From: Bacteroidota bacterium
GTDB lineage: Bacteria > Bacteroidota > Ignavibacteria > Ignavibacteriales > Ignavibacteriaceae
Assembly: GCA_022564295.1 (NCBI GenBank)
Contig: JADFLR010000020.1
Coordinates: 1 to 64,000, forward strand
Length of the DNA: 64,000 nt
Direction of reading: 5' to 3'
Shown here: in pieces, positions 34,701-43,388 of the stretch
Position numbering within the stretch: position 1 is the stretch's first letter
How the letters are laid out: the number at the start of each line of letters is the position of its first letter
Notes under the pieces: generated by a model
What the model was told of the DNA's origin: nothing
Databases searched by the model: none
What the model saw: the letters and a program-made list of their open reading frames with translations, nothing else
Program-made: the position numbers and the translations under genes

Positions 34701-36817
34701 GATATGATTCCTTCCGATTGCTGGGTGTAGATCAAATATTTTTTATCAGAAATAATTTTTTGCACAATAAAATCCGTTGGTTTATCAGAATCGAATAATT
34801 TAGTAACAGATAATTCTTGTCCCTGGTTTTTTATCTCTATCATGTTAAAAGAATGATCTTCGGGTGAATATATAATCATATTCCAAAATTCTAATTTGTT
34901 ATTAGTATTAAAATAAAACTCGATTCCTTTTCCAGCATCAAATATATTTTGTTTAAATATTCGTGCTATAATATTAAAAACCGAATCGTTTGAAACAACT
35001 GATAAAAAACCGGTATCCGAATTTAGTAATGATAAAATTTTGGGGCTCTCTTTGCCGAGCAGATACTGAGAGAAGCCGGCAATTAAAGGATTATTATTAA
35101 TGCTTAAAACACCAATTTGTTTGTACTCTATAGATTTCGATTGCAGCTTTGCTTCAGTAAAACGAATTGAATCACCATACGATTTATAAAAGTAAACCCG
35201 GGGATGATCAGAAATAACAAGCTTTGCGTTTGCAACATCTTTTTCAAGTTTGGGATAATCCATAAAAGTGTAGCGAAAATCATGATGTTCATACTCGCGA
35301 ACATGCAGTACATTATTTTTTTCGTACGCTGTAAATATATGAACAAGCTCATCGGTTCTATGAAGTTCTATGTCTTTAATTAATCCCGGTGAGTATAACT
35401 GATCGATTTCAGGTTTGTTAAGATGAAAATCATAATTAATTATTTCAAGCATTTTCCCGCCCGGCGAATAACAATAAAATCCCTTGTTGAAGGGAACTTC
35501 ATCATCAACTACAATTAATTTATGATCAGCCGAAACAGAAACAGAATAGAAATATTCGGGGATTCCCTTTAAATCATTTACTAAAAAATTAATAGTGTTC
35601 GTTTGAACATCGATATAACAAAAATCTGTTATGCCGTCATTTCCCAAATCAAACTTAGCGATTGTTGATGGCTGTACAGCAGGAATTAGATTTGCTTCAT
35701 CGGGTAAAGAAAATAATCTTGAGACAATAAAGATCTCACCCGTTTTGTTTAATAGAATAAGGCTGTTCGAATTATGTGACCGAAACAAATGTAAATCTGT
35801 TAGTCCGTCTTTTTTCATGTAGATAATTTCGGAATGAAACTGATTTTTACCTTTCGCAAAAATAACAGAGAGAATGCCTTGCGAAGAATCGATGTAGGCA
35901 ATATCATTCAGATTATCTCCGTTAAAATCCGCTACTTTAAATCGATGGGGTATAAACTCAGTGGTTATTACAATCGAAGAATCGTAGAAAGAACGAGAAT
36001 CTCCGATAGCTAATTTAAACGAATTTTTTACAGTGTAAATCAAATCATCATACCCGTCTTTGTTAAAATCAAGTGCTTCTAAATTTTCTATGCTGGTATT
36101 TTCAAATTCTGTTCGTACTCTTTCAAAATTGCCTTTTCCATCATTATAGAAAATTTCGAAAGTATTATTGAATAGATTAAATGCAGTAATATCAGGATAA
36201 CCATCGTTTGAAATATCCGCAAAAACAGCTTCACCATAAATTGAGCTTTCTTCTAATTTGATTTCATTAAATTCGCCATCAATAAAGGATAAAAGAGAGA
36301 GACCTTTAAATCCACTCCCCGAAATCAGGTATTCAAAATTTCCGTCATTATTAATATCAGCAACGCTTATGTTTTCGGGGTAAGAATCAAAACCTATCTT
36401 TGCCAATAAATTAAACCTTCCAAAGCTGGAAAAACTGAACATCCCAACAGTTCTTTTTTTGCGGGATGAAAAAACATACTGCTCCAAACCTGTTGATTTG
36501 TTGTAAACCGGAATAATATTGGAAAAATTATACGGAGAAGTGATGATTTTATAATCCATAAAACTGTTGTCCTCTTCTCCTTCAATTACAGCAATCGATT
36601 TTTGAGCTGAAGAGTAAAGAATAACATCTTTAAAGGAATCATAATTAACATCAGAAATAGAAATACGATCAAACCCGGGAAATGCAGGGAAAGATTTTAC
36701 CTGACAAAATCCATTAATTGGCACCTGGGCGATAGCAGAATTAAAGAGAAAAACCCATAGAAATGCTGCACTAATTGCTCTTCGATCTGTTTTTAAGTCT
36801 GTATTGTCTCCTTGCAA
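34682..36817 (-). CDS. Secreted FG-GAP/VCBS-repeat protein
   Basis: About 711 residues. Several FG-GAP-like repeats with the D-x-N-x-D-x-x-x-D calcium pattern are visible (DVNYDSFKDVI, DINNDGNFEYLI, DISNDGYPDI, DFNKDGYDDLI, DFNGDNLNDIA), so the N-terminal half is a beta-propeller. The signal peptide is AAFLWVFLFNSAIAQ. I use TTG at 36817, preceded by AGGAGG and GAGGAAG; a more upstream start would overlap the thioesterase by 100 bases. No C-terminal sorting motif is seen. Likely co-expressed with the metalloprotease downstream. Confidence 0.65.
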   Translation of the reverse strand: MQGDNTDLKTDRRAISAAFLWVFLFNSAIAQVPINGFCQVKSFPAFPGFDRISISDVNYDSFKDVILYSSAQKSIAVIEGEEDNSFMDYKIITSPYNFSNIIPVYNKSTGLEQYVFSSRKKRTVGMFSFSSFGRFNLLAKIGFDSYPENISVADINNDGNFEYLISGSGFKGLSLLSFIDGEFNEIKLEESSIYGEAVFADISNDGYPDITAFNLFNNTFEIFYNDGKGNFERVRTEFENTSIENLEALDFNKDGYDDLIYTVKNSFKLAIGDSRSFYDSSIVITTEFIPHRFKVADFNGDNLNDIAYIDSSQGILSVIFAKGKNQFHSEIIYMKKDGLTDLHLFRSHNSNSLILLNKTGEIFIVSRLFSLPDEANLIPAVQPSTIAKFDLGNDGITDFCYIDVQTNTINFLVNDLKGIPEYFYSVSVSADHKLIVVDDEVPFNKGFYCYSPGGKMLEIINYDFHLNKPEIDQLYSPGLIKDIELHRTDELVHIFTAYEKNNVLHVREYEHHDFRYTFMDYPKLEKDVANAKLVISDHPRVYFYKSYGDSIRFTEAKLQSKSIEYKQIGVLSINNNPLIAGFSQYLLGKESPKILSLLNSDTGFLSVVSNDSVFNIIARIFKQNIFDAGKGIEFYFNTNNKLEFWNMIIYSPEDHSFNMIEIKNQGQELSVTKLFDSDKPTDFIVQKIISDKKYLIYTQQSEGIISLKRLK

Positions 36818-37247
36818 GAGCTTCCTCGTGCCTCCTTTTTTCATCTTCTGTTTCCGGATACGCTTCAGCAATTTTTACGGGATTCTCATCATCATCTACA
36901 GCAACAAAAGTTAAAAATGCTGTGTTGGAATGTATGTTTGTTCCCTCTTTTAAAGACCGGGTAAATACTTCGACACCAACTTCCATTGAAGTATTAAAAA
37001 CCCTGTTAATGCAAGCAACAAGAGTAACCGCATTACCCAATTTTATCGGATGATGGAAATCTATATTATCTACCGAAGCTGTAACGCAGACTCTGCGGCT
37101 ATGTTTAGCAGCGCTAAGCGCAGCACAAATATCAATCCAATGCATTAACTGTCCGCCCAAAAGATTTCCAAGCTGATTGGTATGATGCGGCAAAACCAGC
37201 TCTGTCATTATAATTTGCGAATCACTAATTTTTATTGGCTTATTCAT
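36771..37247 (-). CDS. Acyl-CoA thioesterase, hot-dog fold (YciA/BACH type)
   Basis: A 158-residue protein with the hot-dog signature HTNQLGNLLGGQLMHWIDICAA (about 21-42; the Asn/Asp around the catalytic site are present) and SVDNIDFHHPIKLG (about 58-71). It hydrolyses acyl-CoA. Its ATG shares one base with the BamD stop. The C-terminal 46 bases overlap the FG-GAP gene. Confidence 0.88.
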   Translation of the reverse strand: MNKPIKISDSQIIMTELVLPHHTNQLGNLLGGQLMHWIDICAALSAAKHSRRVCVTASVDNIDFHHPIKLGNAVTLVACINRVFNTSMEVGVEVFTRSLKEGTNIHSNTAFLTFVAVDDDENPVKIAEAYPETEDEKRRHEEALARRQYRLKNRSKSN

Positions 37248-38005
37248 TAGTTAAGCGAAATCTTTCCTTCTAATGATTCTTTAAGCTCCCTGATAAATTC
37301 TGCTTCTTCATCCTTCGGGAAAAGTAACATGAATTTTTTCATGTTAGTTAGTGCTTCGTCTTCACGTTCACGTTCCATAAGCAGCATAATTTTCCTGAAC
37401 AATGCCTTAGATGCATATTCCGTATCGTGGTAAGTTTCTACCACATAATCAAAGTACTTCATCGATGCAGTATAGTAATCCATCTTTTCGTAGATTTTTG
37501 CAATTGTAAAGTTTTTCATTGCAAGCTTTTCATTCAACTCATTAATTTTCTCTTCGGCTTTGTGCACCCTTTCGTTCAGCGGGAAGAAATCGATAAATAC
37601 CTGGAATTCCTCAATTGCTTTTTTTGTATAAACCTGGTCTAAATTATAGTTGGGTGAAAGTCCATAGTAGCATTCCGCAAGCATAAACTGTGCATCGGCA
37701 ACGAAGGAACTTGCAGGCATATTTTTTATCAGTTTACTGAATTCATAAGCAGCGATTATATATTCCTCGCGTTTATACCTTGTTAAGCCAACATAATATT
37801 GTGCGTCGTCAATTAAGCTGCTGCCTGCATACTGAAGAAGAATAGATTCAAACTCTTTAACTGCTTCCAAGTAGTCTTCTTCTTCGTATAATTTTATAGC
37901 ATACTTAAGATGCTCTTCAGGAGTAAGCTCGCTTACAACAACAGATGAAGAACAGCTCCAGAACAATACCGCTATTATTGATAATAAAATTACATGTTTA
38001 TTCAT
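37247..38005 (-). CDS. bamD: Outer-membrane assembly lipoprotein BamD
   Basis: A 252-residue lipoprotein with lipobox FWSC (Cys18) and five TPR-type helical pairs; YYVGLTRYKREEYIIAAYEFSKLI and ADAQFMLAECYYGLSPNYNLDQ are the BamD (YfiO) marks. BamD is the essential partner of BamA in folding outer-membrane barrels. Confidence 0.88.
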   Translation of the reverse strand: MNKHVILLSIIAVLFWSCSSSVVVSELTPEEHLKYAIKLYEEEDYLEAVKEFESILLQYAGSSLIDDAQYYVGLTRYKREEYIIAAYEFSKLIKNMPASSFVADAQFMLAECYYGLSPNYNLDQVYTKKAIEEFQVFIDFFPLNERVHKAEEKINELNEKLAMKNFTIAKIYEKMDYYTASMKYFDYVVETYHDTEYASKALFRKIMLLMEREREDEALTNMKKFMLLFPKDEEAEFIRELKESLEGKISLN

Positions 38006-38077
38006 ATCTTACATTTTTCTTATAAAACTTAGCTATAATGTTAATCAAATTTAAAAAACCTTCAAAGGTAAAATTAG

Positions 38078-38707
38078 CTACTTGCTTCGTATCGAAAAGA
38101 ATAAAAGAATAGCCGCAGCCGCAACACCAATTGCAATAACAGGTTCCCAAACACTTGATAAGAATGGTTCTGTAGGAATTATTCCTTTTGTAAACGGGAA
38201 TGATTTGTTTTCCAATGATTCTAATTCCTCCACTTTTACGGTATCAATTGCTGTGATGAAAAATTGTTGTAACCCGTTATTAGACGCTGTATTTAAGTAA
38301 TGACCTTTTATTAATAGCGTGCGCGGAACATAATAATCGCCAAACCAGCCGTCTCTATCCAACTCACCATACTTAACACCTGCTTCTTCCAAAACAATAT
38401 TTATTTCAGTAAGATTTAATTCTCCCGGCGGAATTGTAAATATTTCTTTACCTTTTTTAATAAAATCATTTTTAATGTGATTTGAAAAAATTGAATAAGA
38501 ATTACCAAGATTTAATGTTAATATAATCTTATCATTATTTTGCGGGATATCTTCAGCGATCCGGTTAACAAGCGAATCATTTAAAGAATAAAACACTTCG
38601 AGATTGGTTTTGGTTTGAGGAAAAATAATCCCGGAAATTAAAATTAAAACAAGAAAAAAATTCTTTATAATATAAAACGGATTTTTATTGGGAAAATATT
38701 TGAACAT
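38078..38707 (-). CDS. Membrane-anchored protein of unknown function
   Basis: About 209 residues with a start I place at the ATG (38707). It has an N-terminal signal/anchor helix (NFFLVLILISGIIFPQ), a central beta-rich part with NNDKIILTLNLGNSYSIF, and a C-terminal membrane helix (EPVIAIGVAAAAILLFFSI). The domain is probably periplasmic. I do not recognise the family. It lies next to BamD on the same strand with a 72-base gap. Confidence 0.5.
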   Translation of the reverse strand: MFKYFPNKNPFYIIKNFFLVLILISGIIFPQTKTNLEVFYSLNDSLVNRIAEDIPQNNDKIILTLNLGNSYSIFSNHIKNDFIKKGKEIFTIPPGELNLTEINIVLEEAGVKYGELDRDGWFGDYYVPRTLLIKGHYLNTASNNGLQQFFITAIDTVKVEELESLENKSFPFTKGIIPTEPFLSSVWEPVIAIGVAAAAILLFFSIRSK

Positions 38708-38971
38708 AACTAATACTAATATCAAAAGATTACGTAATTATATCAAGCCGTAATTTTATTTTGAGGGAAGCAAATAAAATAAATTATTGATTTAACACCA
38801 CAATAAATAAATGCGACTAATAATTACGGCCTATCTATTTAGCTACCGAAGGTGAGCTTAATTACTCTCTCCTTCTGATATCCTTTTTCCCGGATTACAT
38901 ATCCTAAATTTCTTCCCTTGCGATTATTTTTGAATATGGTTAAATAGTTGTTGTAGTTTTTAAGGAGTTTT

Positions 38972-39907
38972 ATGAAAAAAATAGTTTTCGTCGTAACACT
39001 AACAATTTTATTTTCTTACGGCATCGTATTTGGCCAAAACACTTATGAATTTTTAAGAGTTGATATGAGTGCACGTGCCGGTGCGCTTGGCGGCAGTTTT
39101 ATATCTTATTTTGATGATGCAGATATTATATTTTATAATCCAGCTGGAATGAAGCTTTCAAAGGGTTCACCAATCTCATTTTCATTTACAAAACATTTGC
39201 TTGATATAAATCTTGCCAGTCTCGCTTATTCTACAGAGATAGAAAACATAGGCAGGTTTGGTGCAGCAATCCAATATATAAATTACGGCGATTTTACTGA
39301 AGCAGATGAGTTTGGCAACAGAACAGGTGAATTTAGTGCTGGTGAACTTGCTGTTTTATTGGGTTATGCCGGAGAGCTTGAAGAAAATTTCTACTATGGT
39401 GCAAATGCAAAAATAATTTATTCAAGTATAGCCGATAGATCTTCAAGCGCTATCGCTCTCGATCTCGGAATTCATTACCAGATTCCAGCTCAGCAAATAG
39501 ACATTGCGGTTGTTGCACTTAATTTGGGCACACAGCTTTCTTCTTTTATCGATACGAGAGAAGATCTGCCTGTTGATGTTGCAATTGGTGTTTCAAAAAG
39601 ATTGGAAAATTTGCCGCTGCGGCTTTCTCTCGATTTTCACAAACTGACTGAAAAACGAGATGATTTTATTCAGCACTTTAAAGCGTTTTCTATTGGAGCA
39701 GAGTTTTATTTAAGTAAGGTATTTGCTCTAAGATTTGGTTACGATAATGAAAAACGTTCTGAGCTTAAAGTAGGAACCACTGCAGGTATTGCCGGATTTA
39801 ATGCAGGTCTCGGAATAAATATTTCTAGCTACAGATTCGATTATGGCTATTCATCTTTGGGAAAGATTGGCGCCCTGCATAGAATAAGTTTGGTTACGGC
39901 GTTTTAG
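38972..39907 (+). CDS. porQ: Type IX secretion system PorQ/PorV-family protein
   Basis: A 311-residue outer-membrane barrel of the PorV/FadL-related family. Signal peptide 1-21, then the family opening with ARAGALGGSFISYFDDADIIFYNPAGM (about 33-59), alternating strands, and a C-terminal aromatic end LVTAF. PorQ-type proteins belong to the T9SS attachment machinery, which fits the sorting domains in four other proteins here. AAGGAG precedes the ATG. Confidence 0.8.
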   Translation: MKKIVFVVTLTILFSYGIVFGQNTYEFLRVDMSARAGALGGSFISYFDDADIIFYNPAGMKLSKGSPISFSFTKHLLDINLASLAYSTEIENIGRFGAAIQYINYGDFTEADEFGNRTGEFSAGELAVLLGYAGELEENFYYGANAKIIYSSIADRSSSAIALDLGIHYQIPAQQIDIAVVALNLGTQLSSFIDTREDLPVDVAIGVSKRLENLPLRLSLDFHKLTEKRDDFIQHFKAFSIGAEFYLSKVFALRFGYDNEKRSELKVGTTAGIAGFNAGLGINISSYRFDYGYSSLGKIGALHRISLVTAF

Positions 39908-39993
39908 AAAATTCTGTTGATTTACTCTTGAGTCAACTTTAATAAGGTAATCATGGCGAAAACAAGAATTAAAATGATTAAAAATTTATGGGT

Positions 39994-40016
39994 TTCCCAC
40001 TTTCGTGGGAATGACA
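39994..40016. repeat. Short palindromic repeat (TTCCCAC-TTTC-GTGGGAA, then TGACA)
   Basis: Perfect 7-bp stem with TTTC loop, followed by TGACA. The stem plus TGACA end is a widespread intergenic palindrome type; it shares the GAATGACA/TGTCATTC end with the element at 40165. Confidence 0.5.
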
Positions 40017-40164
40017 AATTTATAATTATTACTTTTTAGACAACCCCACCAAATACTAACCGAATATTAGCTTTAGCCAAATCTGTAAGCTAAGACGTGG
40101 CTAAAACTGTATTTCTCCTGTGCTTACAAGTTCCCCCGGCTTGAATGTCTGTGTTGTACAAGTC

Positions 40165-40267
40165 TGAATTGTCATTCTGAATGGAGCGCAGCGGAATGAA
40201 GAATCTCACCCCAATATAATTGAGATACTTTACTGCGCTCAGTGTGACAAACAATTGTCATTCTGAG
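40165..40267. repeat. Dispersed intergenic inverted repeat (GTCATTCTGA type)
   Basis: Left arm from GTCATTCTGAATGGAGCGCA (40171) to AATCTCA (about 40208), right arm from TGAGAT to GCGCTCAGTGTGACAA (40221-40250), then a second GTCATTCTGAG (40257-40267). The arms are imperfectly complementary. Similar elements lie at 48258. Non-coding, mobile-repeat like. Confidence 0.6.
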
Positions 40268-40442
40268 TCTATCAATTGGTAGACAGGTTTATTTCGAAAT
40301 CCCATTAAAGATGCTGAAATGAATTCAGCATAACCATAATATAATGTCCCCCCCTGTTTCCTAAATTCTAATTTTTGTATTTTGATTGATAATGATCAAA
40401 TTTATTATTTGAATATTTAGAATTTTGTGAGATAAAAATAAA

Positions 40443-41783
40443 ATGAGAATTATTATTGCCGGGATGGGTGATGTTGGTTATCATCTTGCCAAAGAACTCT
40501 CAAACGAATCCCATGATATAATTGCGATTGATAAAAATCAGCAGCGGCTTTCACGTATTGATTCGATGACCGATATTTTAACCATAACAGGTTCATCAAC
40601 TTCTTTAGCAATATTAAAAGAAGCAAAAATAGGTGCAGCCGAACTCTTTGTTGCAGTTACATCTTCGGAAGACACAAATATTTCCAGCGCAATACTTGCT
40701 AAAAAAATGGGCGCTAAAAAAACCATTGCACGTATTGCAAATGCAGAATACCTTTCGAAAGATGTTGAGGTAAATTTTAAGGACCTGGGCATAGATTTTA
40801 TGTTTTACCCGGAAGAACTTGCCGCACAGGAAACAGTAAATCTTATAAAAAGAACCGCAGCAACCGACCTGCTTGAATTTGAAGGCGGTAAAGTTACCGT
40901 TATTGGATTAAAACTGGATAAAAACGCGCCTATTATAAATAAAACATTAACCGAAGTCGCCCACGAACATCAAAACATCGATTTTAGGATTGTGGCGATT
41001 TACAGGAATTTCAGAACGATAATTCCGCGAGGAAAAGACCGCTTTATTGCTAACGATCAGGTGTTTGTAATTACAAAACCCGAAGGAATTGAGCTGATAC
41101 TGAAACTTGCTGGTAAGGAGAATATTAAATTCGATAATATTATGATATTGGGTGGAAGTAAAATTGGAAGAAGAGTAGCGGAACTTTTGCAAAAAGATAT
41201 GACCATCAAATTAATTGAATCGAATGAAGATAAATCTTTTTTATTAGCTGATGATCTTCCCGGCACTTTGGTTATTCAGGGAGATGGACGCGATATTGAT
41301 CTTCTTGCACAGGAAGGCATAATTGATGTTGATGCCTTCGTTGCCGTTACTGATGATGCTGAAACCAACATAATTACGTGTTTGATGGCAAAACATCTTG
41401 GTGTAAAAAAAGCGATTGCGCTTGTGGATAAAGCGGATTATGTTCCTCTTACACAAACAATAGGTTTGGATTCACTTATAAATAAAAAACTTATTGCTGC
41501 AACAAATATACTTCAGTTTGTCCGTAGAGGAGAGATCATTGCTCAAACAACTTTGGAAGGAATTGATGCACAACTGTTTGAATATGTTGTTCAGCCAAAT
41601 TCTCCCATCACAAAAAAACCAGTTAAAGACATTGGATTTCCGAAAGATGCTATTATTGGTGGAGTTATCCGTGGCGATAAGAGTTTTATAGTCGTTGGTG
41701 ATTCACAAATTAAGGCACATGATAAGGTTGTTATCTTCTCACTGCCGAGTGGTGTAAAAAAAATAGAAAAGCTATTTAAATAG
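40443..41783 (+). CDS. trkA: Trk potassium uptake NAD-binding protein TrkA
   Basis: A 446-residue cytoplasmic protein with two RCK units. The first Rossmann motif is GMGDVGYHLAKEL (about 7-19), the second GGSKIGRRVAELL (about 237-249); each is followed by a TrkA-C domain. It gates the TrkH channel in response to nucleotides. Operon with trkH, 17 bases downstream. Confidence 0.95.
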   Translation: MRIIIAGMGDVGYHLAKELSNESHDIIAIDKNQQRLSRIDSMTDILTITGSSTSLAILKEAKIGAAELFVAVTSSEDTNISSAILAKKMGAKKTIARIANAEYLSKDVEVNFKDLGIDFMFYPEELAAQETVNLIKRTAATDLLEFEGGKVTVIGLKLDKNAPIINKTLTEVAHEHQNIDFRIVAIYRNFRTIIPRGKDRFIANDQVFVITKPEGIELILKLAGKENIKFDNIMILGGSKIGRRVAELLQKDMTIKLIESNEDKSFLLADDLPGTLVIQGDGRDIDLLAQEGIIDVDAFVAVTDDAETNIITCLMAKHLGVKKAIALVDKADYVPLTQTIGLDSLINKKLIAATNILQFVRRGEIIAQTTLEGIDAQLFEYVVQPNSPITKKPVKDIGFPKDAIIGGVIRGDKSFIVVGDSQIKAHDKVVIFSLPSGVKKIEKLFK

Positions 41784-41800
41784 TCACTTATTCTCTCTAT

Positions 41801-43249
41801 ATGAATTTTAAAATTATATTCAGAATTATCGGATTTCTTTTAATGCTTACGGGCATCTTTATGATGCTTGGAATTCCTTTCTCCATTTATTATAAGTCCG
41901 ATGATATTTCTGCATTACTGCAGTCAGGCATTTTTACTTCGGCAGTAGGATTGATAATCTGGTTCTTTACCCGCGACCCAGAAAACAAAGAGCTTGGTAA
42001 GAGAGAAGGATATCTTATTGTAACTCTCGGCTGGTTATCGATGGCTCTTTTTGGTTCAATTCCGTTTATGCTTTACGGTGCAGTCCCTAATTTTACGGAT
42101 GCTTTTTTCGAAACTATGTCAGGTTTCACAACTACGGGAGCAACTATTTTAACCGATATTGAAGTTGTTCCTGCCGGACTTCTTTTTTGGCGAAGTTTAA
42201 CTCAATGGCTTGGCGGAATGGGAATTATTGTTTTATCACTGGCAATCTTACCCATACTCGGTATAGGCGGAATGCAATTGTTTGCAGCCGAAGTTCCCGG
42301 AATCACAAAAGATAAACTTCATCCGCGCGTTAGAGAAACAGCAAAACGGCTTTGGGGTATTTATGTTATTTTCACATTTACCGAAATGATCCTGCTCCTG
42401 ATAGGCGGAATGAATCTCTTCGACGCAATTAACCATTCATTGACAACTATGGCAACTGGTGGGTTTTCAACAAAGAATGCAAACACTGCTTATTTTACTT
42501 CGCCGTTTATACAATATGTTTTTATAGTTTTTATGTTATTAGCGGGAATGAATTTTACAATTCATTATCTTGCTTTTCACGGAAGGTTTGAATTTACAAA
42601 AATCAACACCGAATTCAGGTTTTATATTTTTTTCATTGCAATTGTTACTATAGTAGTTGCAGTTATTCATTTGGCTCATGTAAATTTTAACATTGAAGAA
42701 TCATTTAGGCAGGCGCTGTTTCACGTAACATCACTTGTTACAACAACAGGTTACGTTTCATCCGATTATGAAAACTGGGCACCGTTTTCAAGGATGTTCT
42801 TCTTTATACTATTGTTTATCGGTGCATGTGCAGGTTCTACAGGCGGCGGAATAAAATTCGCAAGGCATTATCTGCTTATAAAGAACAGTTCACTCGAATT
42901 GAAAAGACTCATCCACCCGCGTGCAATTATTCCTGTCAGGTTCAACGGCAAAGCTGTTAGTGCGGATATCATTTTGAATGTACAGGCGTTTTTTATTTTC
43001 TATATCGGAATAACAGTTTTGGGTTCAATTATTCTTTCATTTTTCGGGTTAGATTTTATAACAGCCGCCGGTGCTGTTTCTACCTGTATCGGAAATGTCG
43101 GACCGGGGATAGGTGCTGTTGGTCCTTTGAATAATTTCGCCGATCTTCCTGATATGGTTAAATGGATATTAAGCTTTTTTATGCTGCTCGGAAGGTTAGA
43201 ATTATTTACAGTGTTATTAATTTTTACACCTGCTTTCTGGAAATCCTAG
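41801..43249 (+). CDS. trkH: Trk potassium uptake membrane protein TrkH
   Basis: A 482-residue membrane protein with about ten helices and four P-loop-like segments; TTGA-T (TSGFTTTGATI near 109), TGGFST (near 219), TTGY (near 312) and GNVGPG (near 428) are the selectivity-filter glycines of the four repeats. Forms the K+ channel with TrkA. Confidence 0.95.
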   Translation: MNFKIIFRIIGFLLMLTGIFMMLGIPFSIYYKSDDISALLQSGIFTSAVGLIIWFFTRDPENKELGKREGYLIVTLGWLSMALFGSIPFMLYGAVPNFTDAFFETMSGFTTTGATILTDIEVVPAGLLFWRSLTQWLGGMGIIVLSLAILPILGIGGMQLFAAEVPGITKDKLHPRVRETAKRLWGIYVIFTFTEMILLLIGGMNLFDAINHSLTTMATGGFSTKNANTAYFTSPFIQYVFIVFMLLAGMNFTIHYLAFHGRFEFTKINTEFRFYIFFIAIVTIVVAVIHLAHVNFNIEESFRQALFHVTSLVTTTGYVSSDYENWAPFSRMFFFILLFIGACAGSTGGGIKFARHYLLIKNSSLELKRLIHPRAIIPVRFNGKAVSADIILNVQAFFIFYIGITVLGSIILSFFGLDFITAAGAVSTCIGNVGPGIGAVGPLNNFADLPDMVKWILSFFMLLGRLELFTVLLIFTPAFWKS

Positions 43250-43356
43250 CCAGCAATCTTTATAATTTACTTTTGAAGCTCTTTACCACAATAAAATTGT
43301 GACGCAATAATTATTCTCTATCTCCTTTTAGTACGGATAATCTTCAGGAAAAACAT

Positions 43357-43364
43357 TATATTTG
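43357..43364 (+). promoter_or_regulatory. Probable -7 box (TATATTTG) of ppk
   Basis: TATATTTG fits TAnnTTTG, 25 bases ahead of the ATG at 43389. It also shows that a start at the TTG inside this box (43362) would be wrong. No clear -33 TTG. Confidence 0.35.
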
Positions 43365-43388
43365 CAATCCATTTTATTTGGTATTGCC

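Larger units (their letters stand above)
39908..40442. other. Intergenic region made mostly of dispersed palindromes
   Basis: Apart from the two repeat elements listed, no ORF is credible. A dyad TTTGAT-N8-ATCAAA at 40381-40400 lies 43 bases ahead of trkA and may be an operator. Confidence 0.5.
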
